NCBI GenBank assembly: GCA_018830905.1
Contig: JAHJRM010000053.1
Location: 1 to 6,688 of the forward strand
Reading direction: 5' to 3'
Origin: Nanobdellota archaeon
GTDB taxonomy: Archaea; Nanobdellota; Nanobdellia; Pacearchaeales; GW2011-AR1
Length of the DNA: 6,688 bases
Shown here: in pieces, positions 1 through 4,950 of the stretch
Layout of the letters: every line of letters starts with the position of its first letter
How positions within the stretch are numbered: position 1 is the stretch's first letter
Translations under genes and position numbers: made by a program
The notes under the pieces: generated by a model
The model's input: only the letters and a program-made list of their open reading frames with translations
Databases searched by the model: none
What the model was told of the DNA's origin: nothing

Positions 1-117
1 CGCAACCTTCAGTTTCAAGTCAGAAAAATCACTGGAAAAAACTTCTTCTTGATTCATATTCTTAATTTCCTTGATACTCCCATCGCCAAGTTGTATCAAA
101 CTATCTCCAGTCAAACA
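1..117 (-). other. N-terminal 39 residues of an intein inserted in RadA (partial)
   Basis: Inteins are self-splicing protein elements of the Hint fold that excise from the host protein after translation. The junction is visible: conserved RadA sequence ends at Ala301, and the next residues are CLTGDSLIQL, then GDGSIKEIKNM. This is the classical intein N-terminal splicing block, with a nucleophilic Cys1, a small-G-D pattern, and the G..I.EI strand-turn-strand of the Hint fold. It does not resemble any RadA continuation. The host residue expected after the intein is Ser or Thr, as in ordinary RadA (GHA followed by S/T), which suits the +1 nucleophile. Only the first block is in view. Whether the element carries a homing endonuclease or is a mini-intein, and whether its C-terminal HN and +1 residue are intact, cannot be seen. 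Confidence 0.9.
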
Positions 118-1020
118 AGCGTGCCCAATAATATGCCCTCCGATAGCAGTAGTAGGATCTCCAAACATCTGCGCGGGATTCGCCATAACCTGATTTGTGA
201 AGTAAATCGCAAGATTATGCGTCTCAGCTAACCTCATAAGATTATGAATGTATCTATTCAATTTCTGTTGTCTATCTGCAAGCTGTCCTCTTCCAGAAAA
301 CTCTGCTCTAAAATGTGCAGTCAAGGAATCGACTATCATAAGTTTTATTGGCTCACCATTTTTTATCATCTCACCAATTTTATCAAGCAAAAGAATCTGA
401 TGATCAGAGTTAAAAGCTCGTGCAACAAAAATATTCTTCAACACTTTCTCGGGATTAGCACCAATCTTCTCAGCAATCTGTTTTATCCTAGAAGGTCTAA
501 AAGTTCCTTCAGTATCAATAAAGACACACTTACCATTCACTCCACCCTTATCAAGAGGAAGCTGTACGTTCACTGCAAGAGTCAGACCCAATTGCGTCTT
601 ACCTGAACCGAACGCGCCAAAAGCCTCGGTTATAGATCGACTCTCAACACCCTTGCCTCCAAGTAATGAGTCAAAATTTTTGCTCCCTGTAGTAATATAA
701 TTAACAGACTCTCTTTTCCTTGCATATTCAGCTCCATCAACAAAACCAAGATTAAGCATATTCCTCGATGCCTGTATTGCCTTTCGTGCAACAGCCTCGC
801 TGATTCCCGCAACATCAGATAGAGATGAGGGAGTCATCACTGCAAGATTCATCATCTCATAAATTCCAGCATTCTCTAACTTCGCAGAAACCGCAGGACC
901 TATCCCCGGCAAATCAGTAAGCTGAGGCTCCTTATTCGGAGAACTCTCAAGCTCTTCTTCATCAGAAACAGCCTTTTTAATTTCCTTAACCTCATCCTTA
1001 ACTTCACTTTTAACAGCCAT
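1..1020 (-). CDS. radA: RadA recombinase, N-extein plus start of an in-frame intein (3' end beyond window)
   Basis: RadA is the archaeal RecA/Rad51 homologue. It forms the ATP-dependent nucleoprotein filament that pairs and exchanges DNA strands in homologous recombination. The frame is open from ATG at 1020 to the window edge (340 residues). A charged tail (1-32) is followed by a helix-hairpin-helix domain (about 33-90; LPGIGP at 37-42), a linker around F93, and the ATPase core. Core motifs are Walker A GAFGSGKT (135-142), catalytic-type Glu171 in FIDTEGTF, Walker B LMIVD (227-231), and the L2 region around NQVMANPAQMFGDP (276-289). After GGHIIGHA (294-301), where normal RadA continues with S/T and its last strands, the sequence turns into an intein beginning at Cys302. 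The start is supported by a TATA box 29 nt upstream. Walker A has Ala136 where most RadA/Rad51 proteins have Glu. The rest of the intein and the C-extein lie outside the window. Confidence 0.95.
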   Translation of the reverse strand, partial: MAVKSEVKDEVKEIKKAVSDEEELESSPNKEPQLTDLPGIGPAVSAKLENAGIYEMMNLAVMTPSSLSDVAGISEAVARKAIQASRNMLNLGFVDGAEYARKRESVNYITTGSKNFDSLLGGKGVESRSITEAFGAFGSGKTQLGLTLAVNVQLPLDKGGVNGKCVFIDTEGTFRPSRIKQIAEKIGANPEKVLKNIFVARAFNSDHQILLLDKIGEMIKNGEPIKLMIVDSLTAHFRAEFSGRGQLADRQQKLNRYIHNLMRLAETHNLAIYFTNQVMANPAQMFGDPTTAIGGHIIGHACLTGDSLIQLGDGSIKEIKNMNQEEVFSSDFSDLKLKVA

Positions 1021-1041
1021 GAAAGCCTAAGAGCCAGCTTG

Positions 1042-1049
1042 TTTATAAA
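1042..1049 (-). promoter_or_regulatory. TATA box of radA
   Basis: A perfect TTTATAAA octamer begins 29 nt upstream of the radA ATG at 1020. Archaeal transcription starts about 25 bp from the TATA centre, so the transcript should begin at or next to the A of the ATG (leaderless). radA can thus be transcribed independently of the RPA gene upstream, whose stop is at 1089. Confidence 0.75.
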
Positions 1050-1088
1050 GATTATTTGACTATTAGATATATCTTAGAGAAGCATAGA

Positions 1089-2039
1089 TTAACTGCTTTC
1101 TTCAAACGTTTTCACAATTGCATCCAAATCTGGCTCTTTGACGCTATCGATTACTAGTTCAAGATTATTGAAATAACTATTTTCCCTAACATTACCTGAA
1201 AAAACAAGCTCCTTCCCAAGAATTGCCTGCCTCTGAGCTTCTAAAATCTCCTGATTTTCCAATTCAGTTATACCTAAGTCTTTAACAGATTCATGAAATA
1301 ATACTGCACGGATAGAATCAGTCCCATCGTCAATCACAATAGTTACAACAGCCCTCTTCTCAGGAACCACTTTCCCGTGTTCCTTACAAACAAACCCTTC
1401 GCCTTCGGGCTCCACCTTCTTCCCACACTCAGAACACACTTTAAAAAACCGAGGTTCAAACGCCTGAACAATAAACGCCCGAGTACCAGCACTCTCGCCC
1501 CTCACAAACCCAGAAATATTTTTCTCTTTAAACGTTCTCTCGGTCTTGACCTCTCCAAGAATCTCAGAACTCGGCTTTATCTCAGAAAAATTCCCAAGAT
1601 GTAACTCGCCATCCCTCATCATAGCATTTACAATCTCAACTACACTTCCTTCCTTAATTTTCTCCTCCTCAATTAAAGATATATGATTTGTATCCCAAAG
1701 AACAACTTTTATGTTTGAAGACTCATCAGCCACCCACATGTTTGCAACCTTTGACTCATCTCCTTTCTTTGTCGTAAAACTTCTAACAGGAAAAAGCCGA
1801 ACAATCTTTCCTACAACATGTACCTTCCGCATACCGGGCAAAAGCTCATCAATTTTCAATTTCTCATTTTCAAAAGTAATTCCAAGTTCAGCAGCAACAA
1901 TTTGTGCCGCGCCCTCTTTACTGATAAAACCAGAAAGTTTAGCTTTCTTTAATTCAATCTTTTCCTCAATTTCTGCAACAGTGCTCCCAGAAGACTCAGC
2001 AATCTTATTCACAATCCTCTCATAGTTTCCCTCAGTCAT
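1089..2039 (-). CDS. rpa: Replication protein A-like single-stranded DNA-binding protein (two OB folds, zinc ribbon)
   Basis: This is a 316-residue archaeal RPA (replication factor A) homologue that would bind single-stranded DNA in replication and repair. The N-terminal 54 residues are a helical segment typical of archaeal RPA large subunits (ERIVNKIAE ... GFISKEGAAQIVAAELGI). A first OB fold follows at about 70-155 (VHVVGKIVRLFPVRSF, VANMWVADES, VVLWD). A second, at about 171-300, carries an inserted zinc ribbon with ligands C202, C205, C218 and H221 (C-x2-C-x12-C-x2-H). The ATG at 2039 is preferred over the TTG one codon upstream because a TATA-like element lies 29 nt before the ATG. The gene ends 68 bp before radA in the same direction. 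RPA is the substrate RadA displaces, so the pairing makes functional sense. No truncation is seen. Family assignment is confident; whether partner subunits exist is unknown. Confidence 0.88.
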   Translation of the reverse strand: MTEGNYERIVNKIAESSGSTVAEIEEKIELKKAKLSGFISKEGAAQIVAAELGITFENEKLKIDELLPGMRKVHVVGKIVRLFPVRSFTTKKGDESKVANMWVADESSNIKVVLWDTNHISLIEEEKIKEGSVVEIVNAMMRDGELHLGNFSEIKPSSEILGEVKTERTFKEKNISGFVRGESAGTRAFIVQAFEPRFFKVCSECGKKVEPEGEGFVCKEHGKVVPEKRAVVTIVIDDGTDSIRAVLFHESVKDLGITELENQEILEAQRQAILGKELVFSGNVRENSYFNNLELVIDSVKEPDLDAIVKTFEESS

Positions 2040-2060
2040 CAAAGAAAAACAGCGCCCATG

Positions 2061-2068
2061 TTTTTAAG
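2061..2068 (-). promoter_or_regulatory. TATA-like promoter of the RPA gene
   Basis: CTTAAAAA on the minus strand begins 29 nt before the ATG at 2039, the same spacing as at five other genes here. There is no Shine-Dalgarno sequence between it and the ATG, so a leaderless mRNA is expected. It lies back to back with the TATA box of the elongation factor gene in an 82-bp divergent spacer. Confidence 0.6.
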
Positions 2069-2092
2069 TATTACGCAACTACAAACCAATAA

Positions 2093-2100
2093 TTTATAAA
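2093..2100 (+). promoter_or_regulatory. TATA box of the aEF1-beta gene
   Basis: A perfect TTTATAAA octamer begins 29 nt upstream of the ATG at 2122. This selects that ATG, and not the in-frame ATG at 2131, as the leaderless start. Confidence 0.75.
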
Positions 2101-2121
2101 TCAATTAAATTAGAATAAACC

Positions 2122-2394
2122 ATGAGCTTAATGGCTGTAAAAATAAAAGTAATGCCCACATCCCCAGAAGTTGATTTGGAAGAACTTAAAAACAAAATAA
2201 GAAAAAGAATAATCGACAGTAGCAACAGTAATGTCAAATTTGAAGAAGAGCCAATAGCATTCGGTCTAAAGGCACTGATTATTTCATTAGGTTGGCCAGA
2301 AGACAGAGAACTCGACAGCCTTGAAGAAGAACTAAAAAAAATAGAAAACGTGAACTCTGTAGAGGTAATCGACATACGAAGGGCATTTGGTTGA
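2122..2394 (+). CDS. ef1b: Archaeal elongation factor 1-beta (aEF1-beta)
   Basis: This 90-residue protein matches the usual length of archaeal EF1-beta (about 88-95). The protein is the guanine nucleotide exchange factor that swaps GDP for GTP on aEF1A so that it can load another aminoacyl-tRNA. Family features are the opening strand VKIKVMPTSPEVDLEEL, the central FEEEPIAFGLKALIISLGWPE (the strand and loop that contact the G protein), and the closing strand SVEVIDIRRAFG. The fold is a single alpha/beta sandwich. The start at 2122 is set by the TATA spacing; initiation at Met4 (2131) would also leave the domain intact. The gene is transcribed divergently from the RPA gene. It is complete, with ordinary composition. 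Confidence 0.95.
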   Translation: MSLMAVKIKVMPTSPEVDLEELKNKIRKRIIDSSNSNVKFEEEPIAFGLKALIISLGWPEDRELDSLEEELKKIENVNSVEVIDIRRAFG

Positions 2395-2410
2395 AATTTA
2401 TTCTATTAAA

Positions 2411-2551
2411 CACCTCACTCCGCTCGGAATTGACCGCGAATCTACATTATCAAAATTAATTGTCATGATTTTTCTGCATTATCATTTTCTCTAAGCGAAG
2501 CATCGAAGCAAAGCCCGATGCGTAGCCAGCCAATAGTAAGCGACAGCGAAC
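2411..2551 (+). repeat. Interspersed GC-rich element with hairpin, copy A
   Basis: This fills most of the spacer between the aEF1-beta stop and the HIT gene promoter. It shares an ordered set of blocks with copy B at 4110-4243: CACCTCACTCCGCTCG (2411), CATGATTTT (2464), AAGCGA (2493), GCAAAGCC (2508), then AGCCAGCCAAT to AGCGAAC (2524-2551). Distances between the last four blocks match copy B within 0-1 nt. A hairpin pairs GCATCG (2500-2505) with CGATGC (2516-2521), followed by GC/GC around an AAA loop. It is clearly richer in GC than the surroundings. It could be a structured RNA, a transcription or termination signal, or a REP/MITE-like mobile repeat; orientation is arbitrary. I recognise no coding sequence in it. 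Confidence 0.65.
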
Positions 2552-2568
2552 TTAATTCCAACCCAATT

Positions 2569-2576
2569 TTTATAAA
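2569..2576 (+). promoter_or_regulatory. TATA box of the HIT-fold gene
   Basis: TTTATAAA begins 29 nt upstream of the ATG at 2598 and lies just past repeat copy A. This indicates a leaderless transcript and confirms the start. Confidence 0.75.
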
Positions 2577-2597
2577 CACCTTTTACTTTCCAAGAAC

Positions 2598-3221
2598 ATG
2601 CTCACACCAGAACAAACAGAGACCATAAAAAATCAGCTAATTGAAAAAGTAGCCTCTATTTTCCCAGAAGATAAACAAGACTTTGCAATCGACCAAATAA
2701 AATCAATGAATTCTGAAGAATTAGAGGATTTCTTAAAAAAAAATGATATAGCTCTGCAACAAGGAACTCAAAAATGTATCTTCTGTTCAATTGTCTCAGG
2801 AGACCTCCCCTCATACAAAATAGAAGAAAACGCCAATGCGATAGCAGTCCTCGAAATAAATCCAGTTTCAAAAGGACATACTTTAATCATCCCAAAGAAA
2901 CATATTCACTCAATAGACAATGTCCCAAAATCAATCCAAAAATTCTCAGAAAAAATCTCTAAAAAATTAAAATTAAAACTCAATTCTAAAAAAGTCGACC
3001 TAATATTTTCAGAACTCATGGGACATCAGATAATAAATGTAATTCCGGTTTATGAAAACGAAAACATAAATTCTGAAAAAAGCAAAGCAAGCGAAGAAGA
3101 ACTTAAATCTTTGATTGAAACACTCTCAAAAAAAGAAACAAAAAAAACTCCTCCAAAAAAACTGACAATCACTAAAGAAAAAACCCCTGAAAAACTCTGG
3201 ATACCCAAAAGAATTCCTTAA
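2598..3221 (+). CDS. HIT-fold protein with degenerate histidine triad
   Basis: This is a 207-residue cytoplasmic protein with three parts. Residues 1-57 are an acidic helical extension. Residues 58-152 form a HIT domain that starts with the zinc-type CIFC (C60, C63) and family hallmarks SGDLPSYKI, AIAVLEINPVSKGHTLIIPKKHI. Residues 153-207 are a lysine/proline-rich tail ending PKRIP. HIT proteins are nucleotide hydrolases or transferases that use an H-x-H-x-H triad before V-I-P. Here the matching stretch reads GHQIINVIP (142-150): only the first His (H143) remains, the middle nucleophile is Ile and the third is Asn. Nucleotidyl chemistry by the usual route is therefore unlikely, and a binding or scaffold role is more plausible. 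I recall similar degenerate HIT proteins in DPANN archaea, but function is unknown. Its stop abuts the stop of the convergent peptidase gene. Confidence 0.85.
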   Translation: MLTPEQTETIKNQLIEKVASIFPEDKQDFAIDQIKSMNSEELEDFLKKNDIALQQGTQKCIFCSIVSGDLPSYKIEENANAIAVLEINPVSKGHTLIIPKKHIHSIDNVPKSIQKFSEKISKKLKLKLNSKKVDLIFSELMGHQIINVIPVYENENINSEKSKASEEELKSLIETLSKKETKKTPPKKLTITKEKTPEKLWIPKRIP

Positions 3222-4070
3222 TCAAAACAAAACAAACAATTTACCAAGAATCTGACTATACCACAACCAAATTAGAACCAATAGACTAATCAAAAAAACA
3301 GGGGTGAACGGAATCCCTTGGCGAATAATCACACTCTTATGTTTTTTCCTTATCTCTTTAATATCATCCATACTCAACCCCTCCCATTTCGCAAATATAA
3401 TTTTCTTTCCAACCTTAACATCTTTGTATAACCAGTCCCCCTCAGTTAAATTACTCACATCCACACTCTTACGCATACACGCTTCATCCACAGCCTTAGT
3501 ATAAATATAAATTTGGGAAAAAACTGCTAGGAAAATTCCTAAAGAAAAAAGAGATGATTCTCTAAACCCAAAAATAAAAAAGATGGTTCCAACAAATAAA
3601 GAAACAAACACTAACTTCTTATTTTTTCTAAATTGCCTACAGAACTCTTTCCTAAACGATTTAAAATTTCTAATACTTAGATAAGCACTCATTGAAAGAC
3701 TATAAACTGCCCCTGCAATCAAAAAGATTCCCAAGAAAATAGCAAAAATCTGAACATTGAACAAAAGATAATTTGACAAAGGCAAAATCGCCCCCAATGA
3801 AATCATAAGCTTTGCATCGCCACCAGCAAAAAATCTTCCATAATAAAGTGCATTACCTAAAACAAAAAAGATACCCAATCCCATTAGCCCCTGATAAAAG
3901 AAAGCAAAACTCCCATCAAACAAACTCCAAAAAAACCTAAAGGCTAATGCAAAAATTATCAAAGAAAAGTTAAGCCAATTCGCGACCTCTCGCGTTTTCA
4001 AATCCTGCACAACAGCAAAAACTATCCACACCAACGCAAGAACAAATAAAAAAATCACCTCAAGAGCCAT
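3222..4070 (-). CDS. Archaeal type IV prepilin/preflagellin-like peptidase (A24 family)
   Basis: This 282-residue integral membrane aspartyl protease would remove class III signal peptides from pilin-like precursors. The first catalytic Asp is probably D23 in QDLKTREVANW. The second is D85 in FFAGGDAKLM, the GxGD motif of the family, here AGGD with Ala in the first Gly position. Hydrophobic segments lie at about 3-21, 34-50, 60-78, 101-128, 152-169, 172-191 and 257-275. A soluble segment at about 200-255, with LTEGDWL and RQGIPF, resembles the C-terminal domain seen in archaeal A24 peptidases (Arc_PepC_II type). ATG at 4070 is chosen over the GTG at 4073 because a perfect TATA box begins 29 nt before it. 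Downstream genes on the same strand's upstream side encode candidate substrates. I cannot say which subclass (FlaK-, EppA- or PibD-like) it belongs to. Confidence 0.88.
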   Translation of the reverse strand: MALEVIFLFVLALVWIVFAVVQDLKTREVANWLNFSLIIFALAFRFFWSLFDGSFAFFYQGLMGLGIFFVLGNALYYGRFFAGGDAKLMISLGAILPLSNYLLFNVQIFAIFLGIFLIAGAVYSLSMSAYLSIRNFKSFRKEFCRQFRKNKKLVFVSLFVGTIFFIFGFRESSLFSLGIFLAVFSQIYIYTKAVDEACMRKSVDVSNLTEGDWLYKDVKVGKKIIFAKWEGLSMDDIKEIRKKHKSVIIRQGIPFTPVFLISLLVLIWLWYSQILGKLFVLF

Positions 4071-4091
4071 CACAAAAAATAGTCAAACGCA

Positions 4092-4099
4092 TTTATAAA
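4092..4099 (-). promoter_or_regulatory. TATA box of the prepilin peptidase gene
   Basis: The minus strand reads TTTATAAA beginning 29 nt before the ATG at 4070, so the peptidase gene has its own leaderless promoter. It sits immediately next to repeat copy B. Confidence 0.75.
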
Positions 4100-4109
4100 A
4101 TCTCTCCAG

Positions 4110-4243
4110 CACCTCGCTACGCTCGCAAACAACCAAAGAAATAACAATTAATAATTCATGATTTTACAGACTTAACTTTTTCCTCAAGCGAAAATCCTGG
4201 CAAAGCCGGATTTGAGTCAGACAATCGCGAGCCAACGGCGAGC
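4110..4243 (+). repeat. Interspersed GC-rich element with hairpin, copy B
   Basis: This is the second copy of the element at 2411-2551, in the same orientation. Shared blocks are CACCTCGCTACGCTCG (4110), CATGATTTT (4157), AAGCGA (4186), GCAAAGCC (4200), then AGTCAGACAAT to GGCGAGC (4215-4243). The hairpin pairs AAATCC (4192-4197) with GGATTT (4208-4213) and GGC with GCC around an AAA loop, with one bulged T. Compared with copy A, three stem pairs have changed on both sides while pairing is kept. GCTCGC at 4121-4126 could also pair with GCGAGC at 4227-4232 or 4238-4243, closing a larger stem. Together with copy C it accounts for most of the gene-free stretch 4071-4365. Confidence 0.65.
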
Positions 4244-4279
4244 AGTAACTATTTCTTCCCTTCAAAACAATCCAACACA

Positions 4280-4344
4280 CAGCTCGCTACGCTCGCCTAA
4301 AAAAAATCCAATTTGATTTTACTAAGTTAATTTAGGGCGAATTG
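4280..4344 (+). repeat. Probable decayed third copy of the interspersed element
   Basis: CAGCTCGCTACGCTCGC (4280-4296) nearly repeats the opening block of copy B. It is followed by GATTTTAC, TTAA, TTT and GCGAA in the same order as in copy B (GATTTTAC at 4160 onwards). The central hairpin and the terminal block are missing. The match is short, so this is tentative. Confidence 0.4.
4299..4306 (-). terminator. Candidate poly-U terminator for the 45-residue basic protein gene
   Basis: The minus strand has eight consecutive T residues about 60 nt past the TGA of the small gene. Archaeal RNA polymerase terminates at U-runs without needing a hairpin. This is the only long T-run on that strand between the small gene and the peptidase promoter. 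Confidence 0.35.
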
Positions 4345-4365
4345 AGCAGGACACCCGTTCCAAAA

Positions 4366-4503
4366 TCACTTACTCCTCTTTCCCTTCACCTCATCCTTAA
4401 TAGTTCTTCCCCTTCCACCTTTCTTATAAGGATACTTCCGATTCTCTTTCCGCTTAACCTTACGCTTATTTCTCCGTTCAGAAAAATCAGAATCATTAGC
4501 CAT
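4366..4503 (-). CDS. Very basic 45-residue protein of unknown function
   Basis: This small complete ORF runs from ATG at 4503 to TGA. It opens MANDSDFSERRNKRKVKRKE and closes TIKDEVKGKRSK, with RKYPYKKGGRGR between. Nineteen of 45 residues are Lys or Arg and only six are acidic; there are no cysteines or hydrophobic stretches. It should be a soluble nucleic-acid- or ribosome-binding peptide, but I do not recognise the family. Three things support it as a gene: a TATA box exactly 29 nt before the ATG, as at the certain genes here; a T-run after the stop; and a position in an otherwise unexplained gap between the pilin-like gene and the peptidase gene. Chance is possible for an ORF this short. 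Confidence 0.6.
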   Translation of the reverse strand: MANDSDFSERRNKRKVKRKENRKYPYKKGGRGRTIKDEVKGKRSK

Positions 4504-4524
4504 AGTAGATTATAGAATCAAGAA

Positions 4525-4532
4525 TTTAAAAA
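4525..4532 (-). promoter_or_regulatory. TATA-like promoter of the 45-residue protein gene
   Basis: TTTTTAAA on the minus strand begins 29 nt before the ATG at 4503. It lies 7 bp beyond the stop codon of the upstream pilin-like gene (4539). Confidence 0.55.
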
Positions 4533-4538
4533 TTATTG

Positions 4539-4907
4539 CTATTCCGATGTGCACAACGACGCCAAAGAAGGACATTTATTCACACCATAATTCCTATCCT
4601 TGTAGGTATCGCTATTGGCAAGCTCATTACAATCTGAAGAAAACTCCTCATTAGTTCCATCCTTCATCATTCGTGGCGTAGAACAATAATCGTACTGCGA
4701 CCCTGTTGTACAAGCAGTATCACAAGCAACAACGATATTCTGAACATTATTTGTATTAACAAAAGGAAGAATCCTACTCCAGCCAATTGTAAATCCAAGA
4801 ATCAAAACAACCAAAACAGTTATTCCAAGAATTATTAAAATAATTGCATTAACACTCAGACCCTGACCTTTAACATCCCTTAGAACACCACTTCTTTTTC
4901 CATCCAT
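4539..4907 (-). CDS. Pilin-like secreted protein with KGQ class-III-like signal and six cysteines
   Basis: This is a 122-residue protein. A basic leader (MDGKRSGVLRDVKGQ) precedes a hydrophobic helix at about 19-42 (AIILIILGITVLVVLILGF). The K-G-Q at 13-15 resembles the cleavage site of archaeal class III signal peptides, where the prepilin peptidase cuts between Gly and Gln. The usual Glu further on is absent. The outer domain (43-122) carries six cysteines (62, 66, 75, 93, 112, 119), enough for three disulfides. The peptidase encoded nearby is a natural processing partner. The frame stays open upstream to an ATG at 5030, but ATG 4907 is preferred: it gives the signal-peptide architecture, avoids an 80-base overlap with the upstream gene, and has TATA-like sequences at suitable distances. 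I recall similar KGQGLSVNAI proteins in Pacearchaeota. Its role as major or minor subunit is unknown. Confidence 0.72.
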   Translation of the reverse strand: MDGKRSGVLRDVKGQGLSVNAIILIILGITVLVVLILGFTIGWSRILPFVNTNNVQNIVVACDTACTTGSQYDYCSTPRMMKDGTNEEFSSDCNELANSDTYKDRNYGVNKCPSLASLCTSE

Positions 4908-4929
4908 ACTAAAACAGAGGTTTATTTTG

Positions 4930-4937
4930 TTTAAAAA
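4930..4937 (-). promoter_or_regulatory. TATA-like promoter of the cysteine-rich pilin-like gene
   Basis: TTTTTAAA on the minus strand begins 30 nt before the ATG at 4907. A second, perfect TTTATAAA lies just upstream at 4942-4949 and would give a short leader of about 13 nt. Either separates this gene's transcription from the operon upstream, which ends at 4951. Confidence 0.5.
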
Positions 4938-4950
4938 TGTTTTTATAAAA

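Noticed and set aside
49..815. Several short ORFs on both strands inside the radA region
   Set aside because: They overlap the continuous RadA/intein frame, which carries every RadA motif; their products have no recognisable domains. The minus-strand ORF at 630-815 is only an out-of-frame reading of the same DNA.
2040..2042. TTG at 2042 as the start of the RPA gene
   Set aside because: The adjacent ATG at 2039 fits the 29-nt TATA spacing seen at other genes; TTG adds a single residue and has no ribosome-binding site.
2094..2375. Antisense 93-residue ORF over the aEF1-beta gene
   Set aside because: Serine/leucine-rich product typical of an antisense shadow; the plus-strand frame is a clear aEF1-beta.
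2411..2551. tRNA or C/D-box guide RNA in the GC-rich spacers
   Set aside because: I could not fold a cloverleaf or find a T-loop, and the partial TGAT-like words lack properly placed C and D boxes.
4071..4073. GTG at 4073 as the start of the prepilin peptidase
   Set aside because: ATG 4070 has the exact TATA spacing; GTG would lie upstream of the predicted transcription start.
4110..4300. CRISPR array or transposon with terminal inverted repeats
   Set aside because: Repeats are few, long, imperfect and unevenly spaced, with no spacer pattern. The element ends are not clean inverted repeats and there is no transposase.
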